NCBI GenBank assembly: GCA_905198575.1
Contig: CAJKDC010000080.1
Coordinates: 1 to 13,624 of the forward strand
Length of the DNA: 13,624 nucleotides
Origin: an uncultured Bacteroides sp.
GTDB lineage: Bacteria > Bacteroidota > Bacteroidia > Bacteroidales > Bacteroidaceae
Direction: 5' to 3'
Every line of letters starts with the position of its first letter. The stretch's first letter is position 1. The translations under genes and the position numbers were made by a program. Shown here piece by piece: positions 7,269-13,624 of this stretch. A model generated the notes under the pieces. The model was not told the DNA's origin. It did not search any database and worked only from the letters and a program-made list of their open reading frames with translations.

Positions 7269-8309
7269 TTATTCCTGATATTCGGAAAGCGCTTTAAGGA
7301 GTGCATCATTTTCTGGCCTGTTACCTATTGTGATACGCAAACAGTCTTTGCACAGAGAAACTGTTGTACGATTACGTACGATGATTCCTTTACTTACCAA
7401 ATACGCGTAAATTTTCATTGCATTGCTTACTTTTGCCAAGAAGAAGTTTGCATCAGTAGGATATACTTTCAGACAACAAGGCAAATCCTTGAATAAATGA
7501 ATTAGCCTTTCTCTTTCTTCGAGCAAAGTTTTTACCCATCGCTGTACTTCATAATCCTTCTGAATCATTTGAAGAGCTTCTTTCTGGGTGAGCAAATTCA
7601 CATTATACGGATATTTTACTTTCGTAAAAAGTTGAATGATTTCACGAGAAGCAAAGGCCATTCCCAAGCGGATAGCTGCACATCCCCACGCTTTTGAAAA
7701 GGTTTGCAAAACAATCAGGTTAGGGTATTGTTCCAAACTATTGAGGAACGAAGGGAGGCTTGAAAAGTCAATGTAAGCTTCGTCTACGATTACCAGTCCT
7801 TGAAACTCCTGTAGCACAGTCTTGATTTCCTGATGTGACAAGTCATTTCCCGTAGGATTATTGGGAGAGCAGAAAAAAATCAGTTTTGTGTTCTTGTCTG
7901 TAGCATCCAAAAGCTTTTTAGCTGAAACCTGAAAGTTTTCATCCAGCAATACTTTTCGGTATTCTACATCGTTTACTTCCGCGCATACCTGATACATGCC
8001 ATAAGTAGGGTCTATAGCTACCACATTATCGATGCTTGGGCGACAGAAAGTACGAAATAGCAAATCAATGGCTTCGTCGCTTCCGTTTCCCAAAAATATA
8101 TTTTCGGTTTTTACTTTTTTTATCCGTGCAATGTGATGCTTCAACTCGGTTTGCAATGGGTCTGGATATCGATTATTGGGATTATTATAAGGATTTTCGT
8201 TGGCATCCAGAAAAACAGATGCATCGTCACCACTGTATTCGTTTCTGGCAGAGGAATACGGTTTTAATGCCCATATATTAGGTCGTGTCAGTTCTTGTAA
8301 TGTTTTCAT
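7269..8309 (-). CDS. hisC: Histidinol-phosphate aminotransferase HisC
   Basis: HisC is a PLP-dependent fold-type I aminotransferase that converts imidazole-acetol phosphate and glutamate to histidinol phosphate in the cytoplasm. The 346-residue protein shows LDANENP at 34-40, NRYPDP at 46-51, LGNGSDEAIDLL at 73-84, the PLP-contacting NPTGND at 151-156, DEAYIDF at 176-182, and the Schiff-base lysine in TFSKAWG (K206), with R214 after it. Length is normal. The start at 8309 (MKTLQELTRPNIW) is 7 bases downstream of the hisD stop, so translation is probably coupled. Confidence 0.97.
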   Translation of the reverse strand: MKTLQELTRPNIWALKPYSSARNEYSGDDASVFLDANENPYNNPNNRYPDPLQTELKHHIARIKKVKTENIFLGNGSDEAIDLLFRTFCRPSIDNVVAIDPTYGMYQVCAEVNDVEYRKVLLDENFQVSAKKLLDATDKNTKLIFFCSPNNPTGNDLSHQEIKTVLQEFQGLVIVDEAYIDFSSLPSFLNSLEQYPNLIVLQTFSKAWGCAAIRLGMAFASREIIQLFTKVKYPYNVNLLTQKEALQMIQKDYEVQRWVKTLLEERERLIHLFKDLPCCLKVYPTDANFFLAKVSNAMKIYAYLVSKGIIVRNRTTVSLCKDCLRITIGNRPENDALLKALSEYQE

Positions 8310-8316
8310 GCCTTTT

Positions 8317-9606
8317 TTATTTTAGTGATTTCAAGCGTACGGTAACTGCATTTTTGTGTGCATTCAGCGACTCGTTGGCAGCCATGACCTCTATTGCAGG
8401 ACCTATCGTTTTCATACCTTCCGAAGTAATTTCCTGGAATGTAATTTTACGGATAAAGCTGTCCAATGAAACCCCACTGTATGCTTTGGCATAACCATTT
8501 GTAGGGAGTGTATGATTGGTTCCCGAAGCATAGTCGCCTGCACTTTCCGGAGAAAGATTTCCTAAGAATACAGAACCGGCATTTGTTATTTTTTCAGCTA
8601 TTTCAGCATAGTCTTTAGTTTCGATAATCAAATGTTCGGGAGCATAAAGGTTGGTCAGTTCTACAGCTTCTTCCATATCTTTCACGAGAATCAGCTTACT
8701 ATGCTCAAGAGCTTTCTGTGCTATTTCCCAACGCGGAAGCAGTGATAACTGCCGGTTAACTTCGAACTCCACTTCTTTCAGTAACTCTTCGGATGCAGTA
8801 ATCAGCATTGCCTGACTGTCTACACCGTGTTCCGCTTGAGAAAGTAAGTCGGCTGCAACGAAAATAGGATTAGCGGTTTCATCTGCCAGAACCTCCACTT
8901 CGGATGGACCTGCCGGCATATCTATTGCTACATCGTGTAAAGAAACCATCTGCTTGGCAGCAGTAACATATTGGTTTCCCGGACCGAAAATCTTGTATAC
9001 TTTAGGAATACTTTCTGTACCGTATGCCATAGCTCCGATAGCCTGTACGCCTCCCGTTTTGAAAACCTTACTGACACCAGCCGTGCGTGCAGCATAAAGA
9101 ATAGCTGCCGGTACGTTTCCGTTTTTGTCGGGGGGGGTACAAAGGATGATTTCTTTACAACCCGCTATCTGAGCAGGAGTAGCCAGCATTAATACAGTCG
9201 AAAACAAAGGAGCTGTACCTCCAGGAATGTAGAGTCCTACCTTTTCAATTGCCACGGCTTTCTGCCAGCAGGTAACTCCTGGGAGTGTTTCTACTTTCTT
9301 TCCGATAAAACGTTGTGATTCGTGGAATGTACGGATATTGTTCCAAGCAAGCATGATAGCAGCTTTCAGCTCGATGCTGACTTTTTTTTCAGCTTTAGCA
9401 AACTCCTCTTCGGTAACACACAGTGAAGATAAGCGGACCTTGTCGAACTTTTCTTCGTATTCCAATACAGCCTTGTCGCCCTCCTTACGGATGTGTGACA
9501 GAATCTCGCAGACTGTATCGTTAAGTGTTTCTGTATTCAGAACCGGACGGGCCAGCAGTTCGTTCCAGTTTGCTTTATCAGGGTATCGTATAATATTCAT
9601 AGACAT
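8317..9606 (-). CDS. hisD: Histidinol dehydrogenase HisD
   Basis: HisD is a zinc-dependent NAD enzyme that oxidises histidinol to histidine in two steps. The 429-residue protein shows GLYIPGGTAPLFSTVLM (124-140), FGPGNQYVTAAK (207-218), and GPSEVEVLADE (233-243). Zinc ligands are Q257 and H260 in LLSQAEHG, D358 in GDYASG, and H417 in LNAHKNAV; catalytic E324 and H325 are in YAPEHL. The hisG stop lies 10 bases upstream of the start at 9606. A second ATG two codons in (9600) is an equally possible start. An 8-G run (9130-9137, C run in the coding strand) falls in the segment CTPPDKNG but the frame is intact. Confidence 0.97.
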   Translation of the reverse strand: MSMNIIRYPDKANWNELLARPVLNTETLNDTVCEILSHIRKEGDKAVLEYEEKFDKVRLSSLCVTEEEFAKAEKKVSIELKAAIMLAWNNIRTFHESQRFIGKKVETLPGVTCWQKAVAIEKVGLYIPGGTAPLFSTVLMLATPAQIAGCKEIILCTPPDKNGNVPAAILYAARTAGVSKVFKTGGVQAIGAMAYGTESIPKVYKIFGPGNQYVTAAKQMVSLHDVAIDMPAGPSEVEVLADETANPIFVAADLLSQAEHGVDSQAMLITASEELLKEVEFEVNRQLSLLPRWEIAQKALEHSKLILVKDMEEAVELTNLYAPEHLIIETKDYAEIAEKITNAGSVFLGNLSPESAGDYASGTNHTLPTNGYAKAYSGVSLDSFIRKITFQEITSEGMKTIGPAIEVMAANESLNAHKNAVTVRLKSLK

Positions 9607-9616
9607 CAGATTTTGG

Positions 9617-10468
9617 TTAGAGAATCATTTTTTCTATTGGCAGCACCAGAATGCCTTCTGCCCCCAGTGCTTTAAGCTTTCCGATGATTTCCCAGAAGCA
9701 TTTTTCATCAAGAACCGTATGAACACTGCTCCATCCCTCGGTAGCAAGCGGCATGATGGTAGGACTTTTCATTCCCGGCAATACCGAAATAATTTCATCC
9801 AATTTATTGTTTGGAGCATTCATCAGGATATATTTTTTATCCTCTGCTGCCTTGACAGCTTCAAAACGGAAAAGCAACTCTTTTAGAATCTCTTTTTTTT
9901 CTTCGCTCATTTCCGGATTTCCAATGAGCAGTGCCTCACTTTTCATAACCACTTCTACCTCTTTAAGGCTGTTGCTCACCAGCGTAGAGCCAGAGCTTAC
10001 AATATCGAATATTGCATCGGCAAGCTGAATACCCGGAGCTATTTCTACAGAGCCGGTGATGACATGTATTTCCGCCTTGATACCCTTGGTATTGAGAAAA
10101 TCCTGAAGAACGACAGGATAGGAGGTTGCAATTTTTTTCCCGTTGAACCACTCGAGTCCGTTATAGGGTATATCTTTAGGGATGGCCAGCGAGAGGCGGC
10201 ATTTGCTGAATCCAAGTCGTCGAACCAAATCGGCCTTTTCCTTTTTTTCCAGAAATTCGTTTTCTCCAACAATACCCAAATCGGCCACTCCACTGGCAAC
10301 AGCCTGAGGAATATCATCATCGCGCAGAAATAAAACTTCAACAGGAAAATTAGAAGCTTGTGTCAGCAGGGTGCGTTTTGACGTAGACAGTTTGATGTCG
10401 GATTCTGTGAGCAGGGCCATTGTTTCATCGAACAGGCGGCCTTTGGATTGTACAGCTATTCGTAACAT
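9617..10468 (-). CDS. hisG: ATP phosphoribosyltransferase HisG, long form
   Basis: HisG joins ATP and PRPP, the committed and feedback-inhibited step of histidine synthesis. At 283 residues it is the long, HisZ-independent type. The catalytic part begins LRIAVQSKGRLFDET (2-16), continues with ADLGIVGENEF (62-72), and carries the PRPP-binding signature DAIFDIVSSGSTL (151-163). The C-terminal 75 or so residues (SPTIMPLATEGWSSVHTV...) are the ACT-like histidine-binding regulatory domain. It is the first structural gene of the operon, 41 bases downstream of the attenuator T run, so enzyme feedback and transcription attenuation both act at this step. Confidence 0.97.
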   Translation of the reverse strand: MLRIAVQSKGRLFDETMALLTESDIKLSTSKRTLLTQASNFPVEVLFLRDDDIPQAVASGVADLGIVGENEFLEKKEKADLVRRLGFSKCRLSLAIPKDIPYNGLEWFNGKKIATSYPVVLQDFLNTKGIKAEIHVITGSVEIAPGIQLADAIFDIVSSGSTLVSNSLKEVEVVMKSEALLIGNPEMSEEKKEILKELLFRFEAVKAAEDKKYILMNAPNNKLDEIISVLPGMKSPTIMPLATEGWSSVHTVLDEKCFWEIIGKLKALGAEGILVLPIEKMIL

Positions 10469-10508
10469 AGTATTTTTATTTTAATATTAAATATAAGATT
10501 GCGTAAAC

Positions 10509-10540
10509 AAAAAAAGGCTTACCTAATACGGTAAGCCTTT
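10509..10540 (-). terminator. his attenuator terminator
   Basis: On the minus strand AAAGGCTTACC (10540-10530) pairs perfectly with GGTAAGCCTTT (10523-10513) around a 6-base loop, and seven Ts (10515-10509) end the structure. This is a textbook intrinsic terminator between the leader peptide and hisG. Confidence 0.93.
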
Positions 10541-10574
10541 AATATCTTCATTGCACGACCTTTCAGCCCACCGT
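10528..10574 (-). promoter_or_regulatory. his attenuator antiterminator helix
   Basis: On the minus strand ACGGTGGGCT (10574-10565), directly after the leader stop codon, can pair over 10 bp with GGCTTACCGT (10537-10528), using three G-U pairs. The second arm overlaps the 5' arm of the terminator, so the two helices exclude each other. A competing helix joins leader codons 4-7 (10612-10604, TTATTGCAC) to GTGCAATGA (10556-10548) with one G-U pair, and it would enclose and disfavour the antiterminator. A ribosome stalled at the His codons would block that competing helix and favour read-through. Ribosomes reaching the stop would cover the antiterminator arm and favour termination. Confidence 0.72.
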
Positions 10575-10622
10575 TTAAACGCTAGGAGAATGATGATAGC
10601 GATGTGCAATAATAGTATTCAT
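10575..10622 (-). CDS. hisL: his operon leader peptide
   Basis: The 15-residue ORF reads MNTIIAHRYHHSPSV and then TAA. It contains three histidines within five codons (HRYHH). It sits about 20 bases after the predicted transcription start, upstream of the terminator hairpin and hisG, which is the position of a His-tRNA-sensing leader peptide. Its role is to stall the ribosome when charged histidyl-tRNA is scarce. The His content is lower than in the enterobacterial leader (seven His in a row), but the surrounding RNA structures support function. Confidence 0.85.
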   Translation of the reverse strand: MNTIIAHRYHHSPSV

Positions 10623-10648
10623 AATTTCTTTTGTTCTTTTGTTCGAAA

Positions 10649-10680
10649 CAAAAATAAAGTGTATGAATCAGAAAAACAAA
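10649..10680 (-). promoter_or_regulatory. his operon promoter
   Basis: Read on the minus strand, a -33 TTTG (10680-10677) is followed after 20 bases by a -7 TATTTTTG (10656-10649), matching the Bacteroides consensus at every defined position. The predicted start is near 10642, some 20 bases before the leader ATG. It lies between the thioesterase stop and the leader, so the his operon has its own promoter. Confidence 0.8.
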
Positions 10681-10709
10681 TTTTTATTATAAAATCTTCT
10701 GTTTTTCTT

Positions 10710-11201
10710 TCATATCAATGGATTTTCGTCCTTTTCTTCAACTTTACATCCTTCGAAAAACATTTCCTGGCGTGCTTTTTCTGCCGGATAAGTGAAATAA
10801 GTACAAGTAGCTTTTGTGCAAACTTCGTTAGCCTGATTCAAGATACAAGCATCAATTAACACCAGGTTTCGTTTTTGCTCTCTGATGGAAGCCCGTATAA
10901 CTATCTGCTCTTCGGTGGTATGAATGGGCTTGAGATAACGAGTCTCCATTTTAGACGTTACCCCAGTTGTTTGCAGTTTGCACACCACAGCCCATGCACA
11001 GATTTCATCGAGCAAGACAGCCTGTATTCCACCATGCAATGTATTGAGCCATCCCTGATACTTGGCTTCCGGATGCCAGATGCTGACAATTTCGTCACCG
11101 TCTTCGTAAAACTCCATTTTTACTCCGGCTTCATTGTCGGGAGCACAGCCAAAGCAGTAATACCCTTTTATCCCTTTCCAGGGATTAATAATCTTTTTCA
11201 T
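10710..11201 (-). CDS. PaaI-type hotdog-fold thioesterase
   Basis: This 163-residue cytoplasmic protein resembles single-hotdog acyl-CoA thioesterases. It has an N-terminal CFGCAPDNEAGVKM (16-29) as seen in this subgroup, followed by the central-helix signature LNTLHGGIQAVLLDEICAW (52-70), where HGG (56-58) and D65/E66 are in the usual active-site positions. Another strand, TSKMETRYLKPI (82-93), is typical of the fold. The acyl substrate cannot be inferred. It starts 3 bases after the stop of the Dabb gene and probably shares its transcript. No clear terminator separates it from the his promoter. Confidence 0.85.
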   Translation of the reverse strand: MKKIINPWKGIKGYYCFGCAPDNEAGVKMEFYEDGDEIVSIWHPEAKYQGWLNTLHGGIQAVLLDEICAWAVVCKLQTTGVTSKMETRYLKPIHTTEEQIVIRASIREQKRNLVLIDACILNQANEVCTKATCTYFTYPAEKARQEMFFEGCKVEEKDENPLI

Positions 11202-11204
11202 AGG

Positions 11205-11504
11205 CTAGCATTCAAAATCTACACACGACCGGTCGGCTTTGGCATCCTTGATAATGCCGGCTGCCGCCAAATGATCTGGATGCACTGCATATTTCTTTAC
11301 ATCCTCCAGCGTATCGAATGTACTGTCCAGGCAGATGTCCCATTTTTCATCCGGATTACAGTTCAGTCCCACATAGATAGCCCGTATAAATGAAATTGTT
11401 TGCGGCAATGCCTCTATTGCATTTTTAAACTGATGCATTACGCTCATTTTTTCTTCCTGAGAAAGAGATTCTTTAAGCTTGAATAAAACAATGTGCTTAA
11501 CCAT
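11205..11504 (-). CDS. Dabb (stress-responsive alpha/beta barrel) family protein
   Basis: A 99-residue protein starting MVKHIVLFKLKE, with QEEKMSVMHQFKNAIEALP as the first helix, a central strand DICLDSTFDTLEDVKKY (56-72), and HPDHLAA (75-81). These are hallmarks of the dimeric Dabb alpha/beta-barrel fold. Family members are small proteins of mostly unknown function, so none is assigned. Start 11504 is chosen because the domain begins there; the upstream in-frame ATG at 11564 would add 20 residues and extend into the promoter region. The thioesterase gene follows after 3 bases. Confidence 0.85.
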   Translation of the reverse strand: MVKHIVLFKLKESLSQEEKMSVMHQFKNAIEALPQTISFIRAIYVGLNCNPDEKWDICLDSTFDTLEDVKKYAVHPDHLAAAGIIKDAKADRSCVDFEC

Positions 11505-11535
11505 ATTGCTTGTTGAATTTAATGTGTTATTTTTG
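11505..11535 (+). promoter_or_regulatory. Probable udk promoter
   Basis: ATTG (11505-11508) is separated by 19 bases from TATTTTTG (11528-11535), a full -7 match with a 3-of-4 -33 match to the Bacteroides consensus. A start near 11542 would give a 40-base leader before the udk ATG. Confidence 0.55.
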
Positions 11536-11550
11536 TATGTTAGTGATATG

Positions 11551-11558
11551 CAAATGTA
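11551..11558 (-). promoter_or_regulatory. Possible -7 box for the Dabb-thioesterase unit
   Basis: Read on the minus strand this is TACATTTG, a full match to TAnnTTTG, and it would start transcription about 40 bases before the Dabb ATG. No good TTTG is found 19-21 bases upstream, so the promoter is only half supported. Confidence 0.35.
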
Positions 11559-11581
11559 AAACAAATAATCTAATTCATACC

Positions 11582-12193
11582 ATGATTGTCATAGGAATTG
11601 CAGGAGGAACAGGTTCTGGTAAGACCACTGTCGTTAAACGTATTGTAGAAAGTTTCCCAAAAAATGAAGTTGTCTTGTTGCCTCAGGACTCCTATTATAA
11701 GGACAGCAGCAATGTCCCGATGGAGTTGCGCAAGCGTATAAACTTTGATCATCCCGATGCTTTTGACTGGGATTTACTCTCCGAACAGCTGTCAATGCTG
11801 CGCGATGGAAAAGCTATCGAGCAGCCGGTATACTCTTACCTCACTTGTACCCGGCAGCCCGAAACCATCCATATAGAGCCGAGAAATGTAGTTATTATAG
11901 AAGGCATTCTGGCCTTGAGCGACCCGAAACTCCGAGAGCTGATGGACTTGAAAATTTTTGTGGATGCAGATCCGGACGAACGCCTGATTCGTGTAATTCA
12001 GCGGGATGTGATAGAAAGAGGTCGTACGGCTGAAGAAGTTATGGACCGCTATGTCAAAGTATTGAAGCCGATGCATCTTGAGTTTATTGAACCGGCTAAG
12101 CGTTATGCCGATTTGATTGTTCCTCAAGGCGGGCACAATGAGAAAGCCATTGAGATACTGAAGATGTACATTGCCAAAATCGTTCTGTCATGA
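11582..12193 (+). CDS. udk: Uridine kinase
   Basis: This enzyme phosphorylates uridine (and usually cytidine) in pyrimidine salvage. The 203-residue P-loop protein has Walker A GGTGSGKTT at 8-16, LLPQDSYYKD with the catalytic aspartate, INFDHPDAFDWDLL typical of uridine kinases, a base-recognition segment QPVYSYLTCTR, VVIIEGILAL (Walker B-like) and the lid RLIRVIQRDVIERGRT. Length is normal for bacterial Udk. Start 11582 gives the P-loop at the usual distance from the N-terminus; upstream in-frame codons lie in the promoter region. Its stop TGA overlaps the start of the next gene as ATGA. Confidence 0.95.
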   Translation: MIVIGIAGGTGSGKTTVVKRIVESFPKNEVVLLPQDSYYKDSSNVPMELRKRINFDHPDAFDWDLLSEQLSMLRDGKAIEQPVYSYLTCTRQPETIHIEPRNVVIIEGILALSDPKLRELMDLKIFVDADPDERLIRVIQRDVIERGRTAEEVMDRYVKVLKPMHLEFIEPAKRYADLIVPQGGHNEKAIEILKMYIAKIVLS

Positions 12194-13560
12194 AATGGGT
12201 TTGGGCAATCTTTCTGATGTTTGTGCTGTCTGCCTGTGGCAACAAGCATCAGGCAGACAATGAAACCCTGTACGACTTAAATCAGATAAAAGACAGTGGC
12301 TGTCTGGTGGTACTGACCATGAACAGCTCTACCTCATACTTTCATTATCGAGGTGAGGAAATGGGTTACCAGTACGAACTGGCGCAGCAGTTTGCCCATG
12401 AATTGGGAGTTGAGCTGAAGGTAAAGACAGGAATCAGTGCCCAGGACCTGGTAGACCGCCTTATGCGTGGAGAGGGAGACTTGATAGCATACAATCTCCC
12501 GATACGGAACGAATGGAAAGACAGTCTGATTTTTTGTGGCGAAGAAACTATCAATCATCAGGTTCTGGTGCAGCGGGCCGGTAAAAAGGCACTGAAGAAT
12601 GTAACGGAACTGATAGGAAAGGAAGTGTACGTTCTTCCCGGAAAGCATCTGGAAAGAATGATAAACCTGGATAAGGAGCTGGGAGGAGGAATCCTTATTC
12701 ATGAAGTATCGCCCGACAGTGTTTCGAACGAAGATTTGATAGAATGGGTATCCTCCGGAAAGATAGATTATACCGTAGCCAATGATGACCTGGCCAAACT
12801 CAATAAGACTTACTATCCGAAGCTGGATGTAAAGCTGGCAGTCAGTTTCGACCAACGTTCATCGTGGGCAGTATGTAAAACCTCCCCACTGCTAGCAGCT
12901 GCTGCCGATAAATGGCACCGTGAGAATATGAGTTCGCCGGCTTTTCTGGCTAGTGTGCGCCGATATTTTGAGATGAGCAAACATACCCCCTCGCATGGTT
13001 CAATATTATCTTTGCGCGACGGGAGGATTTCGGTATACGATCACCTTTTCAAAAAGTATGCTCCCCAGATAGGATGGGACTGGCGTTTACTTGCTTCTTT
13101 GGCTTATACGGAATCTAATTTTAACCCAGATGTGGTTTCATGGGCCGGTGCCAAAGGACTGATGCAGTTGATGCCTGCTACGGCCCGTGCCATGGGAGTT
13201 CCCAAAGGAAAAGAAAATGATCCTGAGGAAAGTATCAAGGCTGCGGTAAAGTATCTAAATGCTGTTGAACAAATTTTTTTGAAAGTGGCAGATAAGAATG
13301 AACGGATAAAATTTGTTCTAGCAGCTTATAACGCTGGAGTAGGGCATATAACAGATGCCATGGCTCTTGCAGAAAAATACGGTCATAAAAAATATGTATG
13401 GGATAAGGAAGTGGCCAATTTTGTGCTTCTGAAAAGTAATGAAGAATATTATAATGATCCTGTTTGCAAGAATGGCTATTTCAGAGGAGGTGAAACTTTT
13501 CGCTTTGTAAATGAAGTATTAAACCGCGCTCATGTTTATAAAGAGAAAATTCGCGGGTAA
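12190..13560 (+). CDS. MltF-like lytic transglycosylase lipoprotein
   Basis: This 456-residue protein is a predicted envelope lipoprotein that cleaves peptidoglycan glycan strands non-hydrolytically. Residues 1-16 form a lipoprotein signal with lipobox LSAC and lipidated C16. Residues about 35-262 resemble a periplasmic solute-binding (SBP_bac_3) domain, as in MltF (GYQYELAQQFAHELG at 59-73, KIDYTVANDD at 191-200). Residues about 283-420 are the SLT domain with catalytic E308 in YTESNF, GLMQLMP at 323-329 and AYNAG at 379-383. The two-domain order is that of MltF. The start ATG overlaps the udk stop, so the two are probably translationally coupled. No terminator is visible in the 64 bases after it. 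Confidence 0.93.
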   Translation: MKWVWAIFLMFVLSACGNKHQADNETLYDLNQIKDSGCLVVLTMNSSTSYFHYRGEEMGYQYELAQQFAHELGVELKVKTGISAQDLVDRLMRGEGDLIAYNLPIRNEWKDSLIFCGEETINHQVLVQRAGKKALKNVTELIGKEVYVLPGKHLERMINLDKELGGGILIHEVSPDSVSNEDLIEWVSSGKIDYTVANDDLAKLNKTYYPKLDVKLAVSFDQRSSWAVCKTSPLLAAAADKWHRENMSSPAFLASVRRYFEMSKHTPSHGSILSLRDGRISVYDHLFKKYAPQIGWDWRLLASLAYTESNFNPDVVSWAGAKGLMQLMPATARAMGVPKGKENDPEESIKAAVKYLNAVEQIFLKVADKNERIKFVLAAYNAGVGHITDAMALAEKYGHKKYVWDKEVANFVLLKSNEEYYNDPVCKNGYFRGGETFRFVNEVLNRAHVYKEKIRG

Positions 13561-13624
13561 TCTTGAAACGTAAGTATTCGGCCAACTACAGGTATTAAAC
13601 CTTTATATACAACAATAGCGACTG

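Noticed and set aside
7250..7309. Extended HisB start adding 20 residues
   Set aside because: It would overlap the end of hisC, and the extra residues precede the normal family N-terminus (VKKKILFIDRDGT).
1..13624. CRISPR arrays, tRNA or rRNA genes
   Set aside because: No regularly spaced repeats and no tRNA or rRNA-like segments were seen on reading through the window.

Overview
The window looks like chromosomal DNA of a Bacteroidales gut bacterium (Bacteroides/Phocaeicola/Parabacteroides type). The evidence is the hisG-hisD-hisC-hisB order with a fused bifunctional HisB, several promoter matches to the Bacteroides primary sigma consensus (-33 TTTG, -7 TAnnTTTG), and secreted glycan-degrading and lipoprotein genes typical of that group. 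The genus cannot be fixed from sequence reading alone.

Layout. (1) 1-2600, plus strand: a TrmH/SpoU-family RNA methyltransferase gene broken by a 1-base frameshift, followed 42 bases later by a secreted GH27 alpha-galactosidase with a C-terminal carbohydrate-binding-like module, closed by a 15-bp perfect hairpin. (2) 2674-5219: an IS21-family insertion sequence with TG...CA ends, subterminal GAAAAGTATACCA-type repeats, istA (interrupted by one in-frame stop) and istB (intact). No target duplication is visible. (3) 5220-6060: about 0.8 kb of accessory-looking DNA with only doubtful short ORFs, then a promoter, a 15-codon leader ORF and a T-tailed hairpin with no recognisable structural gene behind them. 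It may be the remnant of a conjugative-transposon module. (4) 6125-10680, minus strand: the his operon hisG-hisD-hisC-hisB, headed by a recognisable histidine attenuator: promoter, leader peptide MNTIIAHRYHHSPSV, an antiterminator helix and an 11-bp terminator with a T run. (5) 10710-11504, minus strand: a hotdog thioesterase and a Dabb-family small protein, 3 bases apart. (6) 11582-13560, plus strand: uridine kinase (udk), overlapping by ATGA an MltF-like lytic transglycosylase lipoprotein. The last 64 bases (13561-13624) show nothing recognisable.

How it works together. The four his enzymes catalyse the first step (HisG) and the last steps (HisB dehydratase, HisC, HisB phosphatase, HisD) of histidine synthesis. 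The remaining pathway genes are not in the window. The leader lets histidyl-tRNA supply control transcription into hisG. The rest are housekeeping or glycan-use genes with an IS and a piece of possible mobile-element debris lodged between the galactosidase and his units. The best-supported notable item is the his attenuator; the most open question is the orphan promoter/leader/hairpin cassette at 5842-6003. I did not find a clearly novel multi-gene system.
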